This document shows, piece after piece, positions 45,835 to 54,881 of a stretch of 64,000 nt of DNA. The stretch is taken from positions 124,001 to 188,000 of the forward strand of contig CBFIHP010000004.1 of the NCBI GenBank assembly GCA_965662355.1, given 5' to 3'. The DNA comes from GCA-2683825 sp965662355. GTDB lineage: Bacteria; Planctomycetota; UBA1135; GCA-002686595. The stretch's first letter is position 1. Every line of letters starts with the position of its first letter. The notes under the pieces were generated by a model. The model saw only the letters and a program-made list of their open reading frames with translations, was not told where the DNA came from and made no database searches. The translations under genes were made by a program, and so were the position numbers.

Positions 45835-47976
45835 ATGCGTACACGCCTCAAGCGCTTCTCCGAGGACTTCACCCAATCGCTGAAACCCCTGCTCGGGCCG
45901 CTGGATTCGGTGCTCGATGGTCTGGCCGACACGGCCTTCAAGGAATCTGTGGCCGAATCGCTGCCACTCTTGCGCGACATCGAACACCAGTTCGATCAGC
46001 TGGTCGAGAAAGTCGAGAACCAGCACGCCTTCGTCCTGATCTTCGGCCCCCTGAAGAGCGGCAAGTCGACCCTGATGAACGCCCTCGCCGGCGCGTACGT
46101 CAGCGAGGTTTCCGCCCTGCCGGCCTATCCCTGCCTGGTCTACGTCGGTGATGGCAAGGAACGCTCGTTCGAGGTCACGCGCTACAACGGGCGCACCCAG
46201 TCCGCCCGTGACGGGGCCGCTCTGCAGCGCATGCTCGACCACGACCACGCGCGGTTGGCCTCCTCGCTGCGCGAAGCCGAGGAACACGGCGAGGATTTCG
46301 ACCCCTCCCAACACCTGCCCGAGGCCATCCGCTGCATCGATGTGCGCCTGCCCGCGATCGGACTCGCCGAGTCGGGCTCGATCCTGGTCGACACGCCCGG
46401 GCTCTACAGCCGCATGCGCTTCGGCTACGACCGCATGACGCGCGACTTCCGCAACTCTGCTGCCTGTGCGGTATTCGTGGTCAAGACGGACAACCTGTTC
46501 CTCGAGCAGGTCTTCGACGAGTTCAACGAACTGCTCGGTCTGTTCAGCCGCATCTTCCTCGTCGTCAACATCGACACGACCAAGCGTGACCTCAGCAACA
46601 CCGGCGAGTTGATCCCCAGCCTCGAGCAGCGCGAACCGCAACGGGTCGTCACGGCCTTCGAGGACTTCGCCATGAGCGCGCCCCTGAAGGCCGCCGCGGC
46701 CGAGGGGCGCCTGCATATCTACCCGATCGACCTCATGCGCGCGGCGCAACGCAAGCTGCGCGAGGCCCAAGACGCCCAGAACGCAAACGGAGACACGGAT
46801 CCCGACAACGGGGTCACCGAAGCCGTGAACGGCGTCGACGCGCGCTTCGACGACTTCCAGCACGACCTGACGGATTACCTGAACAGCGCGGAGTACCTGA
46901 CCGCCTTCATGACCGACAGCATCCACCGCGGCGAGACGCTCCTGTGCGACCTGCGCACGGTGCTCGAGGACAAGCCCGAGGTCCCCGCCTTGCGTGGCAC
47001 GCTGGCGGACATCGAAGCTTCGTTCGCCGCAGCCAGCAGCAAGCACGAGGCCGGCCAGCGGCTCATGAAGAGCGACTGGAACGGAGCCTTCGACCAGCTC
47101 GGAGCACTGCTGTCCGAGAACGTCCGCGCCCACGCCGAAAAGACCTCGATCAAGGTCCTGGCCTCCCTCGAGAGTGCCTTGGCACGTTGGTTCGACGCCG
47201 ACTCCAGCCTGGCCGAGCTCTGCGAGCGGCAACTGACCCCGCTTCTGCAAGAACACCGCGAGGACCTCGTTCGCCATACGCGCGAGATGATCCAGGCCCA
47301 GATTCCCGAGCCGTTCGTCGGCCTGCAGCTGGACCACACGTTGACCGACGACGTGGCGGTCATCGAATTCCCGATGGGCTCTTTGGCGGAAAGGGCCATC
47401 GAAAGCGCCAGCGGCTCGATCGACTGGAAACGTCCGGACCAGCTCTTCACGCCCGAGGACATCCCGGTCAGGAAGCGCTTCCTGGACTGGATCTTCTTCC
47501 GTTCCTTCTCGACGATCCGCAACAAGCTCTTCGGAGCACCGCAACCCGAGCGCATCATCACGCGCGCCGAAAAGCAGAGCCGCATGGGCGCCAACGCGCT
47601 CGAGGCGATGAAGATCTCGCTGGGCAAGAAGGCGCGCACGCACCTACTTGAAGTTCAGGCCTCGATCGAGCGGACCCTGGTGCAGCACTACATCGGGTTG
47701 CTGAAGGAACGAGTCGCCGAGAGCCTGCTGCAGCACACCGAAGGCATGGCCAACGAACGGGACCGCTGGGAGACCCTCGCCCAATCCCACCGCAAGGTGC
47801 TCGCCCTGTTCGACCAGCTCCAGGACAGCGCCGCTTCCGCCAAGGGAACGCTGCACGGCTTGCGCAAGGAATTCCTCGACGACGGCATCGAGCTGACACC
47901 GACACCGACGCTCGTCACGACCGAGGAAACAGTGCTGCCCGAAGCGCCCAAGACCTCCAAAACGACAGAAGCCTGA
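45835..47976 (+). CDS. Dynamin-like large GTPase
   Basis: The 713-residue protein has an N-terminal helical lead and a dynamin-type G domain: G1 GPLKSGKST at 71-79, G3 DTPG at 186-189, and a G4 region NIDTTKRD at 245-252 (TKRD in place of the textbook NKxD/TKAD). Long helical stretches with heptad character follow (about 300-450 and 540-680), as in bacterial dynamin-like proteins. A hydrophobic/basic patch near 495-515 (FLDWIFFRSFSTIRNKLFG) could be the membrane-contact segment. Bacterial dynamins remodel or tether membranes in a GTP-dependent way. The C-terminus is a Thr/Pro-rich tail. Planctomycetes have unusual internal membranes, so a membrane-shaping role is attractive but inferred. Confidence 0.85.
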   Translation: MRTRLKRFSEDFTQSLKPLLGPLDSVLDGLADTAFKESVAESLPLLRDIEHQFDQLVEKVENQHAFVLIFGPLKSGKSTLMNALAGAYVSEVSALPAYPCLVYVGDGKERSFEVTRYNGRTQSARDGAALQRMLDHDHARLASSLREAEEHGEDFDPSQHLPEAIRCIDVRLPAIGLAESGSILVDTPGLYSRMRFGYDRMTRDFRNSAACAVFVVKTDNLFLEQVFDEFNELLGLFSRIFLVVNIDTTKRDLSNTGELIPSLEQREPQRVVTAFEDFAMSAPLKAAAAEGRLHIYPIDLMRAAQRKLREAQDAQNANGDTDPDNGVTEAVNGVDARFDDFQHDLTDYLNSAEYLTAFMTDSIHRGETLLCDLRTVLEDKPEVPALRGTLADIEASFAAASSKHEAGQRLMKSDWNGAFDQLGALLSENVRAHAEKTSIKVLASLESALARWFDADSSLAELCERQLTPLLQEHREDLVRHTREMIQAQIPEPFVGLQLDHTLTDDVAVIEFPMGSLAERAIESASGSIDWKRPDQLFTPEDIPVRKRFLDWIFFRSFSTIRNKLFGAPQPERIITRAEKQSRMGANALEAMKISLGKKARTHLLEVQASIERTLVQHYIGLLKERVAESLLQHTEGMANERDRWETLAQSHRKVLALFDQLQDSAASAKGTLHGLRKEFLDDGIELTPTPTLVTTEETVLPEAPKTSKTTEA

Positions 47977-47992
47977 GAGACGCCAGCGGGGC

Positions 47993-50900
47993 TCAACCGC
48001 CCAGCTTGGCCTTCGCCCGGGCCAGGTTGTTCACTGCGTTGGAGAAGTCGGGTTTGATCTCGATCGCCCGTTCGTACATCTGCACGGCCTTCTTGTAGGA
48101 GCCCGTGCGGTAGTACATGGTCCCCAGGTGGTCGTACCCGGCGTAGAACTCGTCGTCGAGGCGCAGCACATTCTGACCGGACTCGATGGCTTCGTCGTAA
48201 CGCTCCTCACGCGAGAAGGCGACCGAGAGGTTGTAGTGGGCCTGGATCAGGGTCGGACGGACGCGGATGGCCAGCTGGTACTCCTCGATGGCCTCCTCGG
48301 TCTTGCCGAGATCGCGATACAGGTTGCCCAGGTTCACGCGGGCTTCGACCCGTTCCGGGGCCAGCTCCAGGCAGCGTTGGTAATGCACGCGCGCGTCCTC
48401 GCGGTTCCGTCGAGCGTAGTACGCGCGACCCAGCTGGAACTCCAACTCGGCGTCTTCCCACTCGGACCATGGGCGAAGCACCTCGATACCACCGGCGGGA
48501 TCCCCGGCATCGATCCGCATGCGACCGTAGGCCAAGGCGGCATCGTAGCTCTCGGGTTGGAGCTCGGACAGCGACTGGTAGTGCCGCAGGGCAAGGAGCT
48601 TGTTGTCTTGTTTCTCGTAGGCCTGTGCCAGTCGCTGGTGGGTCGGGATCCGGTCGGGATCCACGCCGAGCGCCGTCTGGTATTCACGTAGGGCATCGTT
48701 CGTCCTCCCGAGCGCCATGTGCGTGTCGCCGAGATACAGACGAATGGCCACGTTGCGTGTGCTGACGCGCAAGGCACGGCGTAAGACCTCGCGGGCTTGC
48801 GCGTACTTCCCGGTCGCGAAGAGCCCGAAACCGGCGCGCCCTATCGACGTGCCGCGCACGTCCTGCAGGTTGGCATCGCGCATCCCCTGGATGCGGTTCA
48901 AGTCCAGACCCAGGGCCGAATCGAGGACATCGGTGACCGGCTCCACAAGCTCGGCGATGCGATCCGTGATCAGGATCTCATCACGTGGAGCGCGGATGCC
49001 GGATACGGAATAGTCCAGGAGCGGCAGGTCGTCGCGGAAGATCTCGCCCCCCTCGCCGATCTTGAAAAGGCCTCCGGCCCCCATCAGGTAGGCGCCAAGG
49101 AACGTGTCGGGGGTGTTCAGGCGTTCTCGACGACCACCCCAGTGGGCCCATTCGAGATCCTCATTGACCAGAGGACGCGCGATGGCCTGCTTCAAGCGCT
49201 CGCCGGAAATGCGGAAGGAAGAGGCGTTTGTTCCGACCAGGAGCAACTCGCCGGTGTTGTACCAAAGCGAAGCTTCGGGAAAGACGTCGATGAAGGTGTT
49301 GACGACGCCACGGCACTCGTCCTGACTGAGGAACATGATCGGAACGAACTGGCACAAGAGCCCGTCGGGGCTCAGGCGCTGACGGGCGTGCTCGTAGAAC
49401 TCGCGGGTGTAGAACGAGCCCACCCCTGGGCGGAACGTCTGGCCCACTTCGACCGAGATCACGTCGTACTGTTGATCCGTATAGCTGAGATAGTTGCGGC
49501 CATCCTCGGCCAGAAAACGCACGCGCGAATCGTCCAACCAGTCCGCGTCGAAGTACTCGCGCACGATGCCCGGTAGTTCGCTTTCGATGTCGACGCAGTC
49601 CAGCCGCGCGATGTCGTAGTAGAGAAAGCGACTGGCCGTCTGACCGGTGCCCAGGCCGATGACGGCAATGTCCTTGGGAGAGGGATGCACCAGCATGGGA
49701 ATGTGGGCCGCCATGATCTGGTGGGTCTTGCGCGCCTCGCCCTGCCACAACCGATCGATCTCGAGGATGCGCACGCCGTTGCGCTCGAGCACCGCCAGGT
49801 TGGCGTTGCGGCCTTCGGCCACGGCGATGGCCCTGTCGCCGGGCTTGAGCAGGAAGTCGTCGGGCAATCGCGTACCCATTGCGTTCGGCAACAGGAACCA
49901 GGCGCCCAGGCTGACGGCCGACAGGAAGAGCTTCTTCGGTCGGTCGCGTGCGCCGTCGATAAGAAACCATGCCGCCAGACCAAGGACCAGGCTGGCTCCT
50001 GTGGTGACTCGCACGCTGGCGTGGAGCCCCAGGGTCGGCAACATCACGAAGCCCGCGAGCAGCGAACCGACGATGCCACCGAAGGTGTTCAAGGCGGTCA
50101 TCTTGCCCACGCCCACCGAGGCCAGCCAGGGCTGGTCGACGACCATGCGCACGGCCAAGGGGAAGGCGATACCCGAGAGGATGGCGGGGCCGAGCAGCAC
50201 GAAACCGAAGGTCAAGAGACCGGCTTCGCCATCGGCGCCTATCAAATTCGTGCGCCACCAGGATGCAGGCAAGAGCAGGACCAGGAGCACACTCAAGCCG
50301 GTCAGAATCTGAACGCTCCCGAAGTGTTGGGCACGCTTTTCGGAGTCATCGAAGTGCCTGGCCATCACCCAGGAACCGATGACGATGCCCAACAGGATCA
50401 CCCCCAGGGTCAAGGTGTAGGTGTACACCGTGTTGCGCGTCAGCAACGTGAGAAAACGGGCCCACAGGATCTCGTTGGCGAGGATGACCGCACCCGAAAC
50501 AAAGAACAGAAAGGCCACGACACCACGTTGGCGCGCCGTCGCGGCAGCGGTCTCGTTCCCGCCGGTACTCGCTTCCCGCTTGCCCTGCGAATGCTTCGCG
50601 GTCTTCTTCTGCGTCGAGCCCTGCGCGCGCGTGTCCCGGGCGAGGCTCCAGATCACGACACCGATGCCGACGTTCAACACACCGGCCGCGTAGATCGAAG
50701 TATTGACCCCCAGCATCGGCAACAGAATGAAGCCTGCAAGAAAGCAACCGACAGCCGCCCCGAGGGTGTTCAGGCCGTACAGAAAGCCGACGCTGCGCGA
50801 AATGCCCGTGGCCTGGGTCACGTACTGACGACAGAAGAGCGGCAGGGTCGCGCCCATCAGAAAGGTTGCGGGAAGAATCGCGATCGAGGTCAAAGCCAAG

Positions 50901-51286
50901 CGCAGGAGCGTCATCGAGGAGAAGCTCTCGTACGCCGCCGGATAGACCGATCCGTAGGCAAGGTCGCACAACGCGAACAGCGTCGGAGTCGCCAAGGCGA
51001 GTGCCCCGAGGGCGATCTCGAGCTTCGCATAGAGCCGCAAGGGACGATCGATCCCTGCCGAGGCGCGTCCGAAGACGAAGCTGCCGAGGGCGAGCCCGCC
51101 GAAAAAGACGGCGACCACGGTGCTGAGCGCATAGGACGCACTACCGAAGACCAGCGAAGCCTTCTTGATCCAGGCGATCTCGTAGATCAACCCGAGCAAG
51201 CCGGACAGAAAGAAACAGGAGAAGGCGATCCGATCCGGGACGTTCGCGCCCGAGGTCGGAGTCTCGCGTACGGTGACTCTGGCCAT
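47993..51286 (-). CDS. Fusion of polytopic transporter-like domain, spermidine-synthase-like domain and TPR repeats
   Basis: The 1097-residue product has three parts. Residues about 20-470 contain some 13 membrane helices in two related halves (FFLSGLLGLIYEIAWIKKAS; LFFVSGAVILANEILWARFL), the arrangement seen in membrane-fused spermidine synthases. Residues about 530-730 are a Rossmann methyltransferase-like domain (KDIAVIGLGTGQTASRFLYY; LDCVDIESELPGIVREYF; FLAEDGRNYLSYTDQQYDVI; PGVGSFYTREFYEHARQRLS). Residues about 840-1097 are seven or so TPR repeats. Soluble spermidine synthases transfer aminopropyl groups to putrescine; membrane-fused versions are widespread but often of unknown substrate. 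It converges on the dynamin-like gene with 16 bp between stops. Confidence 0.86.
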   Translation of the reverse strand: MARVTVRETPTSGANVPDRIAFSCFFLSGLLGLIYEIAWIKKASLVFGSASYALSTVVAVFFGGLALGSFVFGRASAGIDRPLRLYAKLEIALGALALATPTLFALCDLAYGSVYPAAYESFSSMTLLRLALTSIAILPATFLMGATLPLFCRQYVTQATGISRSVGFLYGLNTLGAAVGCFLAGFILLPMLGVNTSIYAAGVLNVGIGVVIWSLARDTRAQGSTQKKTAKHSQGKREASTGGNETAAATARQRGVVAFLFFVSGAVILANEILWARFLTLLTRNTVYTYTLTLGVILLGIVIGSWVMARHFDDSEKRAQHFGSVQILTGLSVLLVLLLPASWWRTNLIGADGEAGLLTFGFVLLGPAILSGIAFPLAVRMVVDQPWLASVGVGKMTALNTFGGIVGSLLAGFVMLPTLGLHASVRVTTGASLVLGLAAWFLIDGARDRPKKLFLSAVSLGAWFLLPNAMGTRLPDDFLLKPGDRAIAVAEGRNANLAVLERNGVRILEIDRLWQGEARKTHQIMAAHIPMLVHPSPKDIAVIGLGTGQTASRFLYYDIARLDCVDIESELPGIVREYFDADWLDDSRVRFLAEDGRNYLSYTDQQYDVISVEVGQTFRPGVGSFYTREFYEHARQRLSPDGLLCQFVPIMFLSQDECRGVVNTFIDVFPEASLWYNTGELLLVGTNASSFRISGERLKQAIARPLVNEDLEWAHWGGRRERLNTPDTFLGAYLMGAGGLFKIGEGGEIFRDDLPLLDYSVSGIRAPRDEILITDRIAELVEPVTDVLDSALGLDLNRIQGMRDANLQDVRGTSIGRAGFGLFATGKYAQAREVLRRALRVSTRNVAIRLYLGDTHMALGRTNDALREYQTALGVDPDRIPTHQRLAQAYEKQDNKLLALRHYQSLSELQPESYDAALAYGRMRIDAGDPAGGIEVLRPWSEWEDAELEFQLGRAYYARRNREDARVHYQRCLELAPERVEARVNLGNLYRDLGKTEEAIEEYQLAIRVRPTLIQAHYNLSVAFSREERYDEAIESGQNVLRLDDEFYAGYDHLGTMYYRTGSYKKAVQMYERAIEIKPDFSNAVNNLARAKAKLGG

Positions 51287-51374
51287 GCTTGTGGTTGGGG
51301 CGCGTTATGGAGTGCCCAGGATCAAAGAATGACCGCCCGGGCAGTATCCGGCAAGGCGAGAACGCAGGAGGTTC

Positions 51375-52121
51375 TCAGGGAAGCCCGCCGAGGACTTCGA
51401 GCAGGGCACGAAGTTCCAATGGATCCACGCGCCAGTTTCCGGAATCGCCCGTTTCTCCTCGACCGAGGACCAGGTGAGCGGGCCGCTCTCGCATCTCGCT
51501 CGCCACGAAGCCCCCGCAGCTCGAGTGCACCTGGTCCACGCCACTCGTGCGCACCAGCTGTGCGGCATTCGACGAGCGGACCCCCCCGCCGGGGAGGATC
51601 TCGATCCGGCCCTGGGCCAAGGCCACAAGCGCCGCGATCCGCTCCTTCCCTGCCGCTGCGTCCGCGGCCCCGCCGGAGGTCAGGATCCGTCGCAGGCCCA
51701 GCTGAACCGCCGTTTCGAGTGCATCCTCGAGATTCGTGGTGGCGTCGAAGGCCCGATGCAAGCAGGCGTGCATCTCACCGGCCGCGTCCACCATCTCGCG
51801 CAACAGCCCGTGAGCCAACTGCGCTTCGGAGGTCAACGCCCCGATGGCGATGCCGGCACAACCGACCTCCCGCAGTCGCTCAACATCGCGCAACATGGCC
51901 CCTGCCTCGCGCTCGGAGTAGAGAAAGTCACCGCCGCGCGGGCGAATCAGGGCGATGCACGGAAGAGCGGTCTCTTCCACGGCTGCCTGGGCCATCCCGA
52001 GACTCGGAGTCACGCCTCCGACGCTGAGGGCACTGCAGAGCTCCAGACGCTGCGCGCCAAGCTCCGCGGCGACGCAGGCATCCTCGATCGTCTCGACACA
52101 TGCCTCCAGGAGAATGCTCAT
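51375..52121 (-). CDS. cutC: CutC family protein
   Basis: The 248-residue product is a complete TIM-barrel CutC: it starts LLEACVETIEDACVAAELGA, continues with RLELCSALSVGGVTPSLGM, the loop IALIRPRGGDFLYSEREAGA, HACLHRAFDATTNLEDAL, RILTSGGAADAAAGKERI, EILPGGGVRSSNA and QVHSSCGG. These are the conserved strands of the family. CutC was named for copper homeostasis in Escherichia coli, but its biochemical role is disputed. Its ATG overlaps the stop of the sulfatase-like gene (ATGA), so the two are translationally coupled, which is an unusual pairing. Confidence 0.93.
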   Translation of the reverse strand: MSILLEACVETIEDACVAAELGAQRLELCSALSVGGVTPSLGMAQAAVEETALPCIALIRPRGGDFLYSEREAGAMLRDVERLREVGCAGIAIGALTSEAQLAHGLLREMVDAAGEMHACLHRAFDATTNLEDALETAVQLGLRRILTSGGAADAAAGKERIAALVALAQGRIEILPGGGVRSSNAAQLVRTSGVDQVHSSCGGFVASEMRERPAHLVLGRGETGDSGNWRVDPLELRALLEVLGGLP

Positions 52122-53881
52122 CGCACTTGCTTCCCTTGCGCCAACGCCCGGATGCGCGAAAGCTCGTCCGCGATCACCGTTTCATGCGGGTTCAGTTCGG
52201 CGGCTCGCTCGAGCTCGGTGAGGGCCCCCTGTAGCTCGCCCCGGGCCTCGAGACACAGGGCCAGATTGACGTGGGCGTCCGACTTCTCGGGACCGTATCT
52301 CAAGCGAGCACGCAAGGCCTCTTCGGCCTCTCCAAAGCGACTGGCGTGCATCGAGCAAAGCGCGAAGAGGTCCAGAGCCAGGAGGTGCTTCGGGTTCTCC
52401 TCCACGATACTCGCCACCAGCGGCAAGGCTTCCGCGATTCGCCCAGTCCGGTACAACGCCTCGGCGCGATGAAGAAGGTCGAGCTCGTGGAGCCGTTCGA
52501 GAGGAGCGGGGCGATCGCTACCCGCGAGCGGCGAGGGGAAATCCTCGTGCGTGGCCACACCGCCGGCATAGCCCAGCGTCCAGAGCGCGCGCTGCAACTC
52601 CCCGTCGGCTTCGAAACGGTCGGTTTCGAGTTGCGGGCGGCCCAGAACATCAGCGATACGCTCTCGCGCGTGGTTCGTCTCGCGCTCACGCCCCACGGCG
52701 ACGTTGCGCTCTTCCGCAGGATCGCTCCGCAAGTACAACTCCGGTGTCGAGCTGTGCAGGTACTTACCGAAACCATCGACCCAGCCGACGAGCGGGCTCC
52801 AACCGTAGTACAGGTATCCCGAGTACGACTCGAAATAGACACCGCGGGTGGAGTCGGACGCTTGCGACTCGGGGTCGGCTCGAAATAGATCGAATCCATC
52901 CACGCCGGGCGGCGGGGTCAACCCGAGAAGCCGAAGGATGGTCGGGTGGATATCGACGACGCTGGCGTACTTCATGGAGCCGGGTGTTTTCGTCGTCCCG
53001 GGCGGAGGGCGGAAGAGAAGCGGCACCCGCATGGTTGCCTCGTAACAGAGCGCCCCGTGGGTCGGCTCGCCGTGTTCACCCAGCGCTTCCCCGTGGTCCG
53101 CGGTCAATACCACCCACGTGGTGGCATTGCGACCGCAGGCGTCCAGTGCCGAGAACACATCACGAAGCGCACGATCGACGAGAGCAATCTCACCCAGGTA
53201 GGCATTGCCACCCGTCTGCTCCTGAACATCCTCGGGCGGCGCGTAGGGCAGGTGCGGATCGTAGAAGTGCAACCAGGCGAAGAAGCCGCGCTCCGATTCG
53301 ATCTCGGAAAGCCATGCGACAAAGCGCTTCGCCGTCGTGAACGCATCGCGCTCCAGATAGAAATTGTCCTGCTCGCGAGCAGCCAACAGCGGTTGGTCAT
53401 ACACCTCGAAGCCCTGGTCGAGACCGTAGGCTCGATCGAGGATGGCCGTCGAAACGAAGGCCGCGGTCCGGCGTCCGGAGCGGCCCGCGTACTCGGCGAT
53501 CGTCTCGGCCGAGGAGGGCAGCGCTTGCAAGCCGTTGTCGCGCACACCGTGGCGCGGCGGGTAGAGCCCGCTCAATATCGAGGCGTGGGCCGGCAGGGTC
53601 AGCGGGGCGACCGTGTAGGCGATCGGGAAGCGCACCCCCTCCGCGGACAGCCCACAGATCGTCGGGAACAGGCTCGCCGACTCACCGCGACACGAGAGCA
53701 CGTCCGCCCGGGTCGTATCGAGGGTGATCAGGAGCACGCTCGTGGGCGGCGCCACGGCCCCCGCACCGCATCCGGACGCCAGCCCGAGAGCCCCCAGGGC
53801 CAAAAAGCGCCCCACGGCCCTATGCGGCACCAATCGAGCGCCGTGAAGCGCTCGTATGAGCGGTGTGAGAGCTCGTCCCAT
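52118..53881 (-). CDS. Sulfatase-superfamily lipoprotein with TPR tail
   Basis: The ATG at 53881 gives 587 residues with a lipobox ASGC (Cys38) after an Arg-rich start. The sulfatase-superfamily core follows: VLLITLDTTRADVLSC (metal ligands), LPAHASILSGLYPPRHGVRD, TTWVVLTADHGEALGEHGEP (metal-site loop with His), and VVDIHPTILRLLGL. At the nucleophile position, where sulfatases have the formylglycine Cys/Ser of CxPxR, the sequence is TLPAH with Thr95. It is therefore unlikely to be a formylglycine sulfatase and may be a phosphatase, phosphodiesterase or transferase of the superfamily. The last 150 residues are TPR repeats (AEALYRTGRIAEALPLVAS). Its stop overlaps the cutC start. Confidence 0.83.
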   Translation of the reverse strand: MGRALTPLIRALHGARLVPHRAVGRFLALGALGLASGCGAGAVAPPTSVLLITLDTTRADVLSCRGESASLFPTICGLSAEGVRFPIAYTVAPLTLPAHASILSGLYPPRHGVRDNGLQALPSSAETIAEYAGRSGRRTAAFVSTAILDRAYGLDQGFEVYDQPLLAAREQDNFYLERDAFTTAKRFVAWLSEIESERGFFAWLHFYDPHLPYAPPEDVQEQTGGNAYLGEIALVDRALRDVFSALDACGRNATTWVVLTADHGEALGEHGEPTHGALCYEATMRVPLLFRPPPGTTKTPGSMKYASVVDIHPTILRLLGLTPPPGVDGFDLFRADPESQASDSTRGVYFESYSGYLYYGWSPLVGWVDGFGKYLHSSTPELYLRSDPAEERNVAVGRERETNHARERIADVLGRPQLETDRFEADGELQRALWTLGYAGGVATHEDFPSPLAGSDRPAPLERLHELDLLHRAEALYRTGRIAEALPLVASIVEENPKHLLALDLFALCSMHASRFGEAEEALRARLRYGPEKSDAHVNLALCLEARGELQGALTELERAAELNPHETVIADELSRIRALAQGKQVR

Positions 53882-53963
53882 GGCGCGGCAAACTAGCAGA
53901 TTCACGTGCCCAAGAGCCCCGGACCTTGGTCTAAGATGGGGCTTGCTGGCCCGAGAGGCTCCC

Positions 53964-54425
53964 ATGCTGAAAATGCTCACGACTCCCCTCCTCCTCGCCG
54001 TGGCAACGATCTCCCTCGCTGCCCAGAGCGCCCAGAAACAGGCGGCGCCCCAAAACGGACCCACTGACGACCCCCACGGCAAGGCCAAGCCGGCCGTCCA
54101 GGAGTCGAAAACCAAAGAGGCCCAAGAGACCAAAGAGGAGCGCAAGAAAAAGCCCAGCGTCCTCGAAGAGCTCGCGCCGCAGTTCGGGGCCGCCGAAGGT
54201 GACGACCTGCGCGCCGAAATGGCTCGCCTCTTCATAGAGGTCGAGCAGAACCTGCTGGCCATCGATGACGAACTGGCAATGGCCGGCGCCGGTGAGATCG
54301 AGCTCGGCGCGGTAGCGGATTCCGGAATCGACAAGCTCCTGCGCTCACAGAAGGACAAGAGCAACCAGGTCGTGGCCGACATCGATCGCATTCTGGAGAT
54401 CACCGAACAGCTCGGCGGAACATGA
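53964..54425 (+). CDS. Exported Lys/Glu-rich helical protein, unknown function
   Basis: The ATG at 53964 has GAGAGG eight bases upstream and gives 154 residues with a signal peptide (TTPLLLAVATISLAAQ). A basic and acidic, Pro/Lys-rich linker covers about 25-65 and a helical segment ends the protein (DDLRAEMARLFIEVEQNLLA; DKSNQVVADIDRILEITEQL). The stop TGA is directly followed by the ATG of the next gene with no gap. Such pairs of exported Lys/Pro-rich proteins occur beside MoxR/BatA-type clusters in Planctomycetota, but no such cluster is present here. No enzymatic motif is seen. Confidence 0.7.
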   Translation: MLKMLTTPLLLAVATISLAAQSAQKQAAPQNGPTDDPHGKAKPAVQESKTKEAQETKEERKKKPSVLEELAPQFGAAEGDDLRAEMARLFIEVEQNLLAIDDELAMAGAGEIELGAVADSGIDKLLRSQKDKSNQVVADIDRILEITEQLGGT

Positions 54426-54839
54426 ATGTCCTCCGCGATGGCTGGTCAGCCACAACAAGGAAAGCCCGGCGAACTCGATCAACCCCGTGATCAAACGCCG
54501 CAGCAACCCGAGAACACGCCCGACAGTCCCAAGCAAGAAGAGCAGCAGAAGGCGAAGAAGCCTGAGCCGCAAAAAGAACAAAAGAAGCCCGGCGAAGGCA
54601 AACCCGAGAGCCCGGAGAAGAACCCGCTCACCGGGCAGAACAGCCCCGACGCGGACCCCGAGAACAAGCCCGAGAACAAGAAGGGCACCGCAATCCCCGC
54701 TTCGATGGACGCCGAGCGCTGGGGCGAACTCCCCTCACGCGTACGCGCCACCTTCCGCAACCAGGGCAAGGACGATCTCCCGGTGCAGTATCGAGAGTGG
54801 ATCGACGCCTACTACCGCCGGCTCAGTCGACAGCGCTAG
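54426..54839 (+). CDS. Pro/Lys/Glu/Gln-rich protein with conserved-looking C-terminal helix
   Basis: The ATG follows the preceding stop directly (TGAATG). The 137-residue product has about 85 residues of low-complexity Pro/Lys/Glu/Gln sequence, then a folded-looking end: DAERWGELPSRVRATFRNQG and DDLPVQYREWIDAYYRRLS. That ending (W-G-x-L-P ... P-x-x-Y-R-x-x-I-x-x-Y-Y-R-x-L) is a motif I associate with planctomycete proteins of unknown function. No signal peptide is evident, so it may be cytoplasmic or begin at another site. It is probably a partner of the preceding gene product. Confidence 0.65.
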   Translation: MSSAMAGQPQQGKPGELDQPRDQTPQQPENTPDSPKQEEQQKAKKPEPQKEQKKPGEGKPESPEKNPLTGQNSPDADPENKPENKKGTAIPASMDAERWGELPSRVRATFRNQGKDDLPVQYREWIDAYYRRLSRQR

Positions 54840-54881
54840 CTACGGTCGCGTCAGGGGTAGGTGAGGTGGGTACCGAGCCAC

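Noticed and set aside
45769..47643. 624-codon minus-strand frame opposite the dynamin-like GTPase
   Set aside because: The plus strand has complete G1, G3 and G4 motifs. The antisense product is repetitive Gln/Val/Leu/Asp-rich sequence mirrored from the sense codons.
49685..52027. 780-codon plus-strand frame spanning parts of the transporter fusion and cutC
   Set aside because: It runs antisense through two genes and their intergenic gap, and shows no signal, motif or ribosome site. It is an artefact of high GC and rare stops.
52118..54403. Start at 54403 for the sulfatase-like protein
   Set aside because: The first 174 codons lie antisense to the exported helical protein at 53964-54425. 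The ATG at 53881 leads directly to a lipoprotein signal.
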